Assembly (NCBI GenBank): GCA_900765705.1
Contig: CAAFSR010000378.1
Coordinates: 1-7,256, forward strand
Source of the DNA: an uncultured Faecalibacterium sp.
GTDB lineage: Bacteria > Bacillota > Clostridia > Oscillospirales > Ruminococcaceae
Length of the DNA stretch: 7,256 bases
Direction: 5' to 3'
The notes beneath the pieces are model-generated. The model was not told the origin of the DNA. It did no database searches and saw only the letters and a list, made by a program, of their open reading frames with translations. Every line of letters starts with the position of its first letter. The first letter of the stretch is position 1. This document shows, piece after piece, positions 1 to 6,541 of this stretch. Made by a program: the position numbers and the translations under genes.

Positions 1-158
1 AAGCCACGGCCGAAGCCGCCGCAGAGACCACCACAGAGGCTGCCGTGCAGGCTGCGGAAAACGCTGTTACCGCCCTGCCCGATACCATCCCTGCCGGGCA
101 GAGCGCCGCCCCGGCTAACGTCACTGCGCCCGCTCCTGGAGAACCGCTCTCCGAATAA
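1..158 (+). CDS. C-terminal tail of an unidentified protein (5' end outside window)
   Basis: An open frame enters from the left edge (first whole codon at base 3) and ends at TAA 156-158, giving 51 residues. The peptide is almost entirely Ala, Thr, Glu, Pro, Val and Gln, beginning ATAEAAAETTTEAAVQAAEN and ending PGEPLSE. This is a disordered, acidic, low-complexity tail with no motif, membrane segment or catalytic residue, so the function cannot be read from it. Such tails occur on many secreted, cell-surface and some cytosolic proteins of this bacterial group. The frame is supported by GC-rich third positions and by the lack of stops, but the low complexity makes both weaker evidence than usual. 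No convincing intrinsic terminator follows directly. The first strong stem-loop downstream is the repeat at 235-270. Confidence 0.6.
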   Translation, partial: ATAEAAAETTTEAAVQAAENAVTALPDTIPAGQSAAPANVTAPAPGEPLSE

Positions 159-223
159 GGCGCATGGCCGGACGATCGGGAATGCGCTCCGCATTGCTCT
201 GCGCATAAATAGCGGAAAGATTA

Positions 224-281
224 TTTATATTTTCGGGATAGCGGAGCACCTGCGGGCGCTCCGCTATCCCATTTTCACGGA
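224..281 (+). repeat. 58-nt stem-loop repeat, copy 1
   Basis: This copy aligns without gaps to 6452-6509 at 49 of 58 positions. It contains a perfect 13-bp stem, 235-247 (GGGATAGCGGAGC) pairing with 258-270, around a 10-nt loop, followed by the conserved stretch CATTTTCACGGA. The short ATTTT after the stem could let it work as a weak intrinsic terminator for the gene ending at 158. Reading the other strand, no T-run follows the stem. A second small GC hairpin (283-287 with 293-297) and the opp promoter lie just downstream. The orientation and function are inferred; the repeat and its pairing are visible directly. Confidence 0.85.
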
Positions 282-309
282 AGGGGCAGCCCGCCCCGTT
301 GGAAACTAT

Positions 310-338
310 TTGACGTTGCACCCAAACAATGCTATACT
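310..338 (+). promoter_or_regulatory. Sigma-70/SigA promoter for the opp operon
   Basis: A -35 box TTGACG (310-315) and a -10 box TATACT (333-338) are separated by exactly 17 bp. The -10 is preceded by TGC (330-332), an extended -10 motif. Transcription would start near 344-346, leaving a leader of about 98 nt before the oppA start codon. This is the only good promoter seen between the upstream gene and oppA. No recognised operator (CodY or CcpA type) was identified around it. Confidence 0.8.
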
Positions 339-344
339 TAATCT

Positions 345-411
345 ACAGTTACCGTTGGTAGCCGATGGACTTGTTACAAAGAGGTAACGGAGGTACTTCC
401 GTTGCCTCTTT
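345..411 (+). promoter_or_regulatory. Candidate attenuator leader of the opp operon
   Basis: The leader can fold in mutually exclusive ways. GTTACC (348-353) can pair with GGTAAC (383-388), which is part of the 5' arm of the terminator at 378-411. GTTAC (373-377) can pair with GTAAC (384-388) of the same arm. In the alternative state, 352-358 pairs with 362-368 (seven pairs, two of them G-U), which hides the upstream competitor and would leave the terminator free to form. This arrangement resembles an attenuator. It matches no riboswitch or T-box I recognise, and the trigger is unknown. The alternative is that the region encodes a separate RNA of about 70 nt. Confidence 0.4.
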
Positions 412-415
412 TTTT
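378..415 (+). terminator. Strong intrinsic terminator inside the oppA leader
   Basis: Bases 378-391 pair with 398-411 to give a 14-bp stem with a single G-U pair (385-404) and a 6-nt loop, GGTACT. Seven T's follow at 409-415. Stem and U-tract together are textbook for factor-independent termination. It lies about 65 nt downstream of the predicted transcription start and 27 nt upstream of the oppA start codon, so transcripts must read through it to reach the operon. This makes conditional termination likely, or else the promoter serves a short RNA. Confidence 0.85.
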
Positions 416-442
416 ACAGAAATCTGAAAGAGGGTTCGTTTT

Positions 443-2470
443 ATGATGCATCATGCTTTTTCCCGCCGCCAGTTCTTAAAGGCAGGCGGCGCGGCAGCCC
501 TTTCCACCGCTGCTGCCGGGCTGCTGAGCAGCTGCGGCGGTTCCTCTGCGGGCAGCACTGCCACCGCCGGCAGCGCCACCACCTACACCCTGCTGTATGC
601 CCGCCAGCCCGCCACCCTGAACTACCTGATCTGCTCTGCAGACCCGGATCTGTACCACGGCACCCACTGCGTGGACACGCTGGTGGAGTACGATAACCGC
701 GGTAAGATCCGCGAAGGCCTTGCCACCAGCTGGGAGTGGGACGCCGACACCCTGACATGGACCTTCCACCTGCGGGACGAAAACTGGGTGGATCACAACG
801 GCGCGGTGCTGGGGCCTGTGACTGCGCAGGACTTTGTGGACGCGCTGGCCTATGTGTTGGACCCGGACTACGCCTCCGGCACAGCCAGCCTAGTCACCCC
901 TTATGTGTCCGGAGCAGAGGACTACTATAACTACTGCGTGTGGCGCAACAACGCCAACAACGGCACCGTGGCCGAGGATGGCACCCGCTACACCATCGAC
1001 GCAGCAGGCACCGTTACCATGACCGCCGCCGACGGCAGCACCACTACCTGCCCCGCCGTGGATTTCTCTGCCGTGGGCGTGGCTGCCGTGGATGAGCACA
1101 CCCTGACCTATACTTTGAACTACGACTTCCCGGGCTTTTTGAGCCTGTTGAGCTACGCCCCCTTTGAGCCCGCCTACGGCCCGATGCTGGCCGAGCTGGG
1201 CGACCAGTTCTGCACCAGCGCCGAGACAGCCTGCAGCTGCGGCGCGTTCTATCTGGCCGAGTACACCCCGCTGGAAAACTGGGTGATGAAGAAGAACCCC
1301 GAAAACTACGATAAGGACAGCGTGTACATCGACACCATCCGCTACATCTACAATCAGGAGGCGCTCATCAGCGGCCCGGAGATGGTGCGGCGCGGCGAGA
1401 TCGATCAGGCTACCATCAGCTCGGACATTCTGGACAGCTGGCTGGCGGACGATACCACCAAGGACATGGTGTCCATGGAGCGCCCGGAGACCGGCAAGAG
1501 CTACTTCTACATCTTCAACTTCCTGCCCTACGCCCACAGCTTTTCCAACTGGAACACCACCGGCGTGGATGCCCAGTACCAGCCGGACAACTGGGCCAAG
1601 GCCGTGAACAACACAAACTTCCGCAAGGCGTTCCTGTACGCCATCAACCCCGCCGTTACGCTGGCAGTCACCGCGCCGGAGGGGTACGAAAACTACAAGC
1701 TGCACACCATCACCCCGCCCTCCTTCTGCGCCAACAGCAAGGGCGTGGACTATACTGAATGCGGCGCGCTTGCCAACGTGACCGACCACTTTAACGAAGC
1801 CACTGCAAAGCAGTACCGCGATGCCGCCGTGCAGGAGCTGACCGCTGCGGGGGTCACCTTCCCCATCAAGGTACAGTACCCCTATAACCCCGCCGTGGTG
1901 GACTGGGACAAGCAGTGTCAGGTGTTCAAGCAGCAGGTAGAGGGCGTTTTGAACGACGGCTTCGACTTTGTGGAGATCATCATCACGCAGGGGCCCTCGG
2001 ATAACTTTTTGAACGCAGTGCGCCGCGCGGGTGCGTACGAGTTCATGTCCTACTACTGGGGCGCGGACTACTCCGACCCCGAGACCGAGGTGTACCCCTT
2101 CTATCAAGAGGCGGGCGACCGCGGCACCTGCTACGCCTTTATGCGCACCGGCGTAGAGGACGGCATCATCACCGGCGAGACCGCCGACTATGTCATGACC
2201 TACATGGACATGGTGGAAAAGGCCAAGGCCATCACCGCCGACCTTGACGCCCGGTACGCAGCCTTTGCCGACGCCGAGGCGTACCTCATTGAGAACGCGC
2301 TGGTCATCCCGCTGGGTCTGCCCGTGCCGCCCTACATTGCCACCCGGCTGAACCTGTGGGAGGGCCAGTACGCCCCCACCGGACTTTCCACCAACCGCCT
2401 GAAGGGCGTGCACATCCTCGACCATTACGTTTCCATGGACGAGTATAACCACAACCGGGATGCGCGGTAA
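443..2470 (+). CDS. oppA: Oligopeptide ABC transporter substrate-binding lipoprotein
   Basis: This is the extracytoplasmic peptide-binding subunit of the importer encoded by the next four genes, 675 residues, in the SBP_bac_5 (OppA/DppA) family. The N-terminus has a twin-arginine motif SRRQFLK (residues 7-13), a short hydrophobic stretch, and a lipobox LSSC with Cys31 as the likely lipidated residue, so the mature protein should be anchored to the outer face of the membrane. Family-like features include REGLATSWEW near residue 90, the DFSAVGVAAVDEHTLTYTL segment and the FRKAFLYAIN segment typical of this fold. It is longer than enterobacterial OppA (about 540) and near the size of streptococcal AmiA (about 650). 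A Thr/Asp/Asn-rich stretch around residues 170-210 looks like an insertion. The start is ATG 443, with GAGGG at 430-434 eight bases upstream; ATG 446 is equally possible. Eleven cysteines besides Cys31 are unusual for an exported protein. Exact substrate is unknown. Confidence 0.92.
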   Translation: MMHHAFSRRQFLKAGGAAALSTAAAGLLSSCGGSSAGSTATAGSATTYTLLYARQPATLNYLICSADPDLYHGTHCVDTLVEYDNRGKIREGLATSWEWDADTLTWTFHLRDENWVDHNGAVLGPVTAQDFVDALAYVLDPDYASGTASLVTPYVSGAEDYYNYCVWRNNANNGTVAEDGTRYTIDAAGTVTMTAADGSTTTCPAVDFSAVGVAAVDEHTLTYTLNYDFPGFLSLLSYAPFEPAYGPMLAELGDQFCTSAETACSCGAFYLAEYTPLENWVMKKNPENYDKDSVYIDTIRYIYNQEALISGPEMVRRGEIDQATISSDILDSWLADDTTKDMVSMERPETGKSYFYIFNFLPYAHSFSNWNTTGVDAQYQPDNWAKAVNNTNFRKAFLYAINPAVTLAVTAPEGYENYKLHTITPPSFCANSKGVDYTECGALANVTDHFNEATAKQYRDAAVQELTAAGVTFPIKVQYPYNPAVVDWDKQCQVFKQQVEGVLNDGFDFVEIIITQGPSDNFLNAVRRAGAYEFMSYYWGADYSDPETEVYPFYQEAGDRGTCYAFMRTGVEDGIITGETADYVMTYMDMVEKAKAITADLDARYAAFADAEAYLIENALVIPLGLPVPPYIATRLNLWEGQYAPTGLSTNRLKGVHILDHYVSMDEYNHNRDAR

Positions 2471-2482
2471 GGGATAGAAAAG

Positions 2483-2487
2483 AGAGG
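2483..2487 (+). promoter_or_regulatory. Ribosome binding site that decides the oppB start
   Basis: AGAGG at 2483-2487 lies 8 nt before ATG 2496. The in-frame GTG at 2487 overlaps this Shine-Dalgarno sequence and has no site of its own at a workable distance, so ATG 2496 is the better start. It also gives the usual short N-terminus, MVQYLAKRIG, for this permease family. Confidence 0.75.
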
Positions 2488-2495
2488 TGCACACC

Positions 2496-3437
2496 ATGGT
2501 GCAATATCTTGCAAAGCGCATCGGGCGCTCGGTGCTGACATTGTTTATCATCGTAACGCTGGTGTTCTGCCTGCTGCGGCTCATGCCGGTGGAGGGCTAC
2601 TTTGCAAACTACGAAAAAATGTCCGAAGCGCAGATTCAGGCAGGGCTGCAATCTATGGGCCTTTTGGACCCGCTGCCGGTGCAGGTGGGGCGGTTCTGGA
2701 AAAATGCCCTGCACGGTGACCTTGGCGTGAGCCATATCTATAAGGTGAACGCCCCGGTCACCCAGATACTGGCGCAAAAGCTGCCCATCTCTGTGCAGAT
2801 GGGCGTGCTGGCCATGCTGCTCAGCCTTGTGCTGGGCATCCCGCTGGGGCTTATCATGGGACAGTACAAGGGCCGCTGGCCGGATAAGCTGGGCACGGCG
2901 CTTATCGTGCTGATACAGGCTGTGCCCGCTGCGGTGTACTTTTTGTACATCCAGATGTACGGCACGGCGGCGGTGGGCGTGGGGCTTTTGTTCAACGCCG
3001 CCGACTGGCGCTACTGGGTGCTGCCGGTGTGCAGCATGAGCCTTGCAAACCTTGCCTTTTACGCCATGTGGCTGCGCCGCTACATGGTGGACGAAAGCAA
3101 CAAGGACTACGTCCGCCTTGCCCGCGCCAAGGGCGTGTGCGGGCGGGATATCGCGCTGCACCATGTGTTCCGCAACGCCATGGTACCGCTGGTGCAGTAT
3201 ATCCCCTCGGCGTTCCTCAACACGGTGGTGGGCTCTATCTACATCGAGAGCCTGTACAGCATCCCCGGCATGGGCGGGCTGCTGGTAACCTGTGTGCAGC
3301 GCCACGACAACACCATGGTGCAGGGCATCGTGCTGCTGTACGCCTGCGTGGGCATCGTGGGGCTGATATTGGGCGACATCTTAATGGTGCTCATCGACCC
3401 GCGCATCAATTTGGGTAAGAAGGAGGGTGGCCGCTGA
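2496..3437 (+). CDS. oppB: Oligopeptide ABC transporter permease (OppB/DppB type)
   Basis: This is one of the two membrane subunits that form the peptide channel, 313 residues with about six membrane segments (roughly residues 10-30, 100-122, 134-156, 172-194, 233-253 and 276-300). The N-terminus MVQYLAKRIGRSVLTLF followed by VFCLLRLMP is characteristic of the family. So are the extracytoplasmic region with MGLLDPLPVQ and the conserved SIPGMG (residues 255-260) and LIDPRI (residues 299-304). The cytoplasmic EAA loop that docks onto an ATPase subunit is at about residues 205-232 (YVRLARAKGV...RNAMVPLV). The gene starts 25 nt after oppA with no terminator between them and overlaps oppC by one base (TGATG), so translational coupling is likely. 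It belongs to the binding-protein-dependent transport permease family (BPD_transp_1). Length is normal for OppB and much shorter than streptococcal AmiC (about 500). Confidence 0.93.
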   Translation: MVQYLAKRIGRSVLTLFIIVTLVFCLLRLMPVEGYFANYEKMSEAQIQAGLQSMGLLDPLPVQVGRFWKNALHGDLGVSHIYKVNAPVTQILAQKLPISVQMGVLAMLLSLVLGIPLGLIMGQYKGRWPDKLGTALIVLIQAVPAAVYFLYIQMYGTAAVGVGLLFNAADWRYWVLPVCSMSLANLAFYAMWLRRYMVDESNKDYVRLARAKGVCGRDIALHHVFRNAMVPLVQYIPSAFLNTVVGSIYIESLYSIPGMGGLLVTCVQRHDNTMVQGIVLLYACVGIVGLILGDILMVLIDPRINLGKKEGGR

Positions 3438-4459
3438 TGTTCAAACGCGCATGCTCCCGCCGGCTGGAAACCCAGCTGAACACCCTGCAGAAGGACGGCC
3501 CCGCCGCGTGGGCCACCCTGCCGGAAGAGGAGCTGTTCACCCCCGCCGGGTTCAGCCAGCAACAGGCCGAAGCCACCGCCAGCACCAGCTACAGCTACTG
3601 GGGCAGCACCTTCCGCGCCTTTTTCAAAAATAAACTTGCCGTGGCGCTGCTGGCAGCGCTGGTGGCGGTAGTGGTGTTCGCCTTTGTGCAGCCGCTGCTG
3701 CCCGGGCAGGCAGACCCCAACCTTTGCGCCGTAGACCCCGCCACCGGCATCCAGTACCGCAACATCGCCCCGGGGCAGCAGGGCTTTATCTGGGGCTCCA
3801 ACTCCATCGGGCAGGATCTGTGGGCGCGCATCTGGGCGGGCGCGCGCACCAGCCTGACCATCGCCTTTTTTGTGGCGGTCATCGAGGCCGCCGTGGGCAT
3901 TACCGCCGGTGTGCTGTGGGGCTATGTGCGCGGACTGGACTTTATTTTCACCGAGCTGTACAACATCTTCGATAACATCCCCACCGCCATCGTGCTTATC
4001 CTGATCTCCTATGTGGCTACCCCCAGCATCCAGACGATGATCCTTGGCATGTCCATCAAGGGGTGGATCGAGATGGCGCGGTTCATCCGCAACCAGATTT
4101 TAATTATCCGCGACCGGGACTACAACATCGCCTCCCGCTGCATCGGCACGCCTACCCTGCGCATCGTGCTGCGCAACCTGCTGCCGTATCTGGTTTCAGT
4201 CATCATGCTGCGCATGGCGCTTACCATCCCGGAGGCCATCGGCAATGAGGTGTTCATCACCTATATCGGCCTTGGCCTCTCGGTGGAAACGCCCTCGCTG
4301 GGCAATCTGGTGAACGACGGCCGCAAAGTGATGATGCAGGCAGGGCTGCGGTATCAGCTGCTGTACCCCACCCTCATCTTAAGCTTTGTCACTATCGCCT
4401 TTTACCTGATCGGCAACGCCTTCTCGGACGCCGCCGACCCCAAGAACCATCTGCAATAA
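3437..4459 (+). CDS. oppC: Oligopeptide ABC transporter permease (OppC/AmiD type)
   Basis: This is the second channel-forming permease, 340 residues. It begins with a cytoplasmic region of about 65 residues, rich in Gln/Ala/Thr, ending in SYSYWGSTFRAFFKNK. The first membrane segment is at about 66-86. An extracytoplasmic region follows with the conserved SIGQDLWARIWAGARTSL (residues 123-140), the equivalent of the G-D-x-x-G-R-D motif of OppC. Further membrane segments lie at about 141-162, 183-205, 248-268 and 306-328. The ATPase-docking EAA loop is DYNIASRCIGTPTLRIVLRN (residues 228-247), and YIGLGLSVETPSLGNLV (276-292) is the usual C-terminal signature. From memory, the YSYW segment and the EAA loop resemble streptococcal AmiD. 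The start at ATG 3437 overlaps the oppB stop, and AAGGAGGG (3420-3427) lies 9 nt upstream. TAAGGAGG at the end of the gene doubles as the oppD ribosome site. Confidence 0.93.
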   Translation: MFKRACSRRLETQLNTLQKDGPAAWATLPEEELFTPAGFSQQQAEATASTSYSYWGSTFRAFFKNKLAVALLAALVAVVVFAFVQPLLPGQADPNLCAVDPATGIQYRNIAPGQQGFIWGSNSIGQDLWARIWAGARTSLTIAFFVAVIEAAVGITAGVLWGYVRGLDFIFTELYNIFDNIPTAIVLILISYVATPSIQTMILGMSIKGWIEMARFIRNQILIIRDRDYNIASRCIGTPTLRIVLRNLLPYLVSVIMLRMALTIPEAIGNEVFITYIGLGLSVETPSLGNLVNDGRKVMMQAGLRYQLLYPTLILSFVTIAFYLIGNAFSDAADPKNHLQ

Positions 4460-4471
4460 GGAGGATCCCTC

Positions 4472-5521
4472 ATGACCCAAGACTCCATCCTCTCGGTGCG
4501 CGGGCTGCAGATCCGGTTCAATCTGCGCGGGCGCACCCTGCACGCCATCCGGGAGATCGACCTTGACCTTTACCGGGGCGAGGTGCTGGCCCTTGTGGGC
4601 GAGAGCGGCTCCGGCAAGAGCGTATTTACCAAAAGCTTTATGGGTCTGCTGGACGCGAACGGCCGCATCACCGGCGGCAGCATCGATTACTACCCCACGC
4701 CCGGCTGCACCCCGCTGCACCTTGCGGCGCTCAAGACCGAAAAAGAGTGGCTTGCCGTCCGCGGGCGGGAGATCGCCATGGTGATGCAGGACCCCATGAC
4801 CAGCTTAAACCCGCTCAAGACCATCGGCGAGCAGATCACTGAGGCCGTCACCCTGCATCAGGGCTTAAAAGGCGCTGCTGCGCGGGAAAAGACGCTGGAA
4901 TACCTGCGGGACGTGGGCATCTCCGACCCCGCGCTGCGGTATAAGCAGTACCCGCACGAGTTCTCCGGCGGAATGCGGCAGCGGGTGGTCATCGCCATTG
5001 CGCTGGCCTGCAACCCGAAAATATTGCTCTGCGACGAGCCCACCACCGCGCTGGATGTGACCATTCAGGCGCAGATTCTGCAGCTGCTGCGGCAGATGCG
5101 GGCAAAATACCACCTGACCATCGTGCTCATCACCCACGACCTTGGCGTGGTGGCAAACCTTGCCGACCGGGTGGCCGTGATGTACGCGGGCGACATCGTG
5201 GAGATCGGCACAGCGGACGAGATCTACTACGACCCCCGCCACCCCTACACATGGGCGCTGCTGTCCAGTATGCCGCAGATGGGCGTAAAGGGGCAGGACC
5301 TGTTCAGCATCCCGGGCACGCCGCCCAACCTGTTTGCCGAGATACGCGGCGACGCCTTTGCCCCCCGCAACCCGCAGGCGCTCAAGATCGATTTTGTCAA
5401 GCGGCCGCCCTACTTTGCGGTGTCGCCCACCCACAAAGCGCGCACATGGCTGCTGGACCCCCGCGCGCCCCACATCGAGCCGCCCGCTGCGGTAAAAAAG
5501 CTGCAAAAGGAGGGGCTGTGA
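4472..5521 (+). CDS. oppD: Oligopeptide ABC transporter ATPase (OppD/AmiE type)
   Basis: This is a cytoplasmic ATP-hydrolysing subunit that pairs with OppF to power import, 349 residues. All nucleotide-binding motifs are intact: Walker A GESGSGKS (43-50), Q-loop Gln106 in VMQDPMTSLNP, signature FSGGMRQR (164-171), Walker B ILLCDEP (184-190), D-loop ALD (193-195) and H-switch His222 in ITHDLG. The C-terminal oligo_HPY region begins at HPY (257-259) and continues SIPGTPPNL and GDAFAPRNP. In many OppD/DppD proteins this region carries four cysteines that bind a metal or Fe-S cluster. Here there is no cysteine after residue 187, with Asp294 and Asn300 where G-C and R-C are usual. Gram-positive Ami-type proteins share this pattern as far as I recall. 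The gene starts 12 nt after oppC with AAGGAGG at 4458-4464. Confidence 0.95.
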   Translation: MTQDSILSVRGLQIRFNLRGRTLHAIREIDLDLYRGEVLALVGESGSGKSVFTKSFMGLLDANGRITGGSIDYYPTPGCTPLHLAALKTEKEWLAVRGREIAMVMQDPMTSLNPLKTIGEQITEAVTLHQGLKGAAAREKTLEYLRDVGISDPALRYKQYPHEFSGGMRQRVVIAIALACNPKILLCDEPTTALDVTIQAQILQLLRQMRAKYHLTIVLITHDLGVVANLADRVAVMYAGDIVEIGTADEIYYDPRHPYTWALLSSMPQMGVKGQDLFSIPGTPPNLFAEIRGDAFAPRNPQALKIDFVKRPPYFAVSPTHKARTWLLDPRAPHIEPPAAVKKLQKEGL

Positions 5522-5522
5522 T

Positions 5523-6458
5523 ATGGCAGAGCCGTTACTGGAAGTAAAAAATTTACAGGTGACCTACGGCAGCGGGCGCAAAGCCTACGCTGCGGTGCAG
5601 AACGCCAGCTTTACCATCTACAAGGGCGAGACCTTCGGCCTTGTGGGCGAGAGCGGCTCCGGCAAGACCACCATCGGCCGCGCTATTTTGCGCATCCTGC
5701 CCACCACCGGCGGCGAGATCCTGTACAAGGGCCTGCGCATCAACGGCAAGATCTCCCGCGCACTGGATAAGCAGCTCACGCGGGAGATCCAGATGATCTT
5801 TCAGGACCCGCAATCCTCCCTGAACGAACGCGCCAAGGTGAGCTACATCGTGGACGAGGGGCTGCAGAACGTGCGCCCGGAGCTTACAGCTGCCCAGCGG
5901 GAGGAGAAGGTGCGGCAGGCGCTTTTGGACGTAGGCCTGCTGCCGGAGTTTGCCTCCCGCTTCCCCCACGAATTTTCCGGTGGGCAGCGCCAGCGCATCG
6001 GCATTGCCCGGGCGCTCATCGTAGAGCCGGAGTTCATCGTGGCGGACGAGCCAATCAGTGCGCTGGATATGTCCATCCGGGCGCAGGTGCTCAATCTGCT
6101 GCGCCAGCTGCAAAAGCAGCGCGGCATCACCTACCTGTTCATCGCCCACGACCTTTCGGTCATGCGTTATATCTCCGACCGCATTGCCGTCATCCACAAG
6201 GGCAATATCGTGGAGCTGGCCGACGCCGAGGAGCTGGTCACCCACCCGCTGCACCCCTACACCCGCAGCCTGCTGTCCGCCATTCCCATGCCGGACCCGC
6301 GCCGAGAGCGGGAAAAGCAGCTTCTGGTCTACGACCCCGCCATGCACGATTACACCGCAGCGCCCCCCGCGTGGCGCGCGCTGCGCCCGCAGCACTGGGT
6401 GCTGTGCAACGACGCCGAGGCGGAAAAGTGGTCTGCTGCGCAGATGAGTACTTTATAA
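5523..6458 (+). CDS. oppF: Oligopeptide ABC transporter ATPase (OppF/AmiF type)
   Basis: This is the partner ATPase of OppD, 311 residues and cytoplasmic. Motifs seen are Walker A GESGSGKT (42-49), Q-loop Gln94 in IFQDPQSSLN, signature FSGGQRQR (151-158), Walker B FIVADEP (171-177), ALD (180-182) and H-switch His209 in FIAHDLS. The C-terminal HPY (244-246) leads into LLVYDPAMHDY (267-277) and PQHWVLCNDAE, a short tail of the kind I recall from AmiF-like proteins, in place of the four-cysteine tail of enterobacterial DppF. Only Cys295 is present there. The start at ATG 5523 is one base after the oppD stop, with AAAGGAGGGG (5506-5514) inside the end of oppD, so coupled translation is likely. 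It is the last gene of the operon. The TAA stop (6456-6458) lies inside repeat copy 2, which could terminate the transcript. Confidence 0.95.
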   Translation: MAEPLLEVKNLQVTYGSGRKAYAAVQNASFTIYKGETFGLVGESGSGKTTIGRAILRILPTTGGEILYKGLRINGKISRALDKQLTREIQMIFQDPQSSLNERAKVSYIVDEGLQNVRPELTAAQREEKVRQALLDVGLLPEFASRFPHEFSGGQRQRIGIARALIVEPEFIVADEPISALDMSIRAQVLNLLRQLQKQRGITYLFIAHDLSVMRYISDRIAVIHKGNIVELADAEELVTHPLHPYTRSLLSAIPMPDPRREREKQLLVYDPAMHDYTAAPPAWRALRPQHWVLCNDAEAEKWSAAQMSTL

Positions 6459-6509
6459 TTTCGGGATGGCGGAGCGTCTGCGGATGCTCCGCCATTGCAT
6501 TTTCACGGA
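6452..6509 (+). repeat. 58-nt stem-loop repeat, copy 2
   Basis: This copy matches 224-281 at 49 of 58 positions without gaps and starts inside the last codons of oppF. The core stem ATGGCGGAGC (6466-6475) pairs with GCTCCGCCAT (6486-6495). Below it are a G-T pair (6465-6496), a G-G mismatch (6464-6497) and a G-C pair (6463-6498), so this stem is weaker than in copy 1. The A-T pair 240-265 of copy 1 is a G-C pair here (6468-6493), and C249-G256 is T6477-A6484, so pairing is kept while bases change. Lying at the end of oppF, it may act as the operon's terminator or as a 3'-end stabiliser. Confidence 0.85.
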
Positions 6510-6516
6510 CAGGCGC

Positions 6517-6540
6517 CGCGGCACACCCCGCGCTTTGTTT
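6517..6540 (+). terminator. Weak candidate intrinsic terminator after oppF
   Basis: CGCGG (6517-6521) pairs with CCGCG (6528-6532) across a 6-nt loop and is followed by CTTTGTTT. The stem is short but all G-C, and the tail is T-rich rather than a pure T-run. Together with repeat copy 2 just upstream it could end the opp transcript before the next promoter. It overlaps nothing else recognised. Confidence 0.4.
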
Positions 6541-6541
6541 A

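Noticed and set aside
186..197. GCTCCGCATTGC resembles part of repeat copy 2 (GCTCCGCCATTGC, 6486-6498) and might be a decayed third copy
   Set aside because: The match is 12 bases with one gap and no matching flank or second arm, so chance in GC-rich DNA is a sufficient explanation.
160..206. Inverted-repeat arms GCGCAT (160-165), ATGCGC (182-187) and GCGCAT (201-206) after the first stop codon
   Set aside because: The stems are only 6 bp with an imperfect interior and no T-run follows, so neither a terminator nor an operator can be supported.
365..427. A 20-codon open frame in the oppA leader (ATG 365 to TGA 425-427) that could be a leader peptide
   Set aside because: It has no Shine-Dalgarno sequence before the ATG and no run of a regulatory codon, and most of its length is the terminator hairpin and T-run, which explain the sequence better.
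2487..2495. GTG 2487 as the start of oppB, adding three residues
   Set aside because: The codon overlaps the ribosome site used for ATG 2496 and has no properly spaced site of its own.
890..2584. A 564-codon open frame on the minus strand opposite oppA
   Set aside because: It is a shadow of a GC-rich gene: the product is Val/Gly/His-rich low-grade sequence with no domain, while the + strand frame has a signal peptide and family features. The same applies to the other long minus-strand frames opposite oppB, oppD and oppF.
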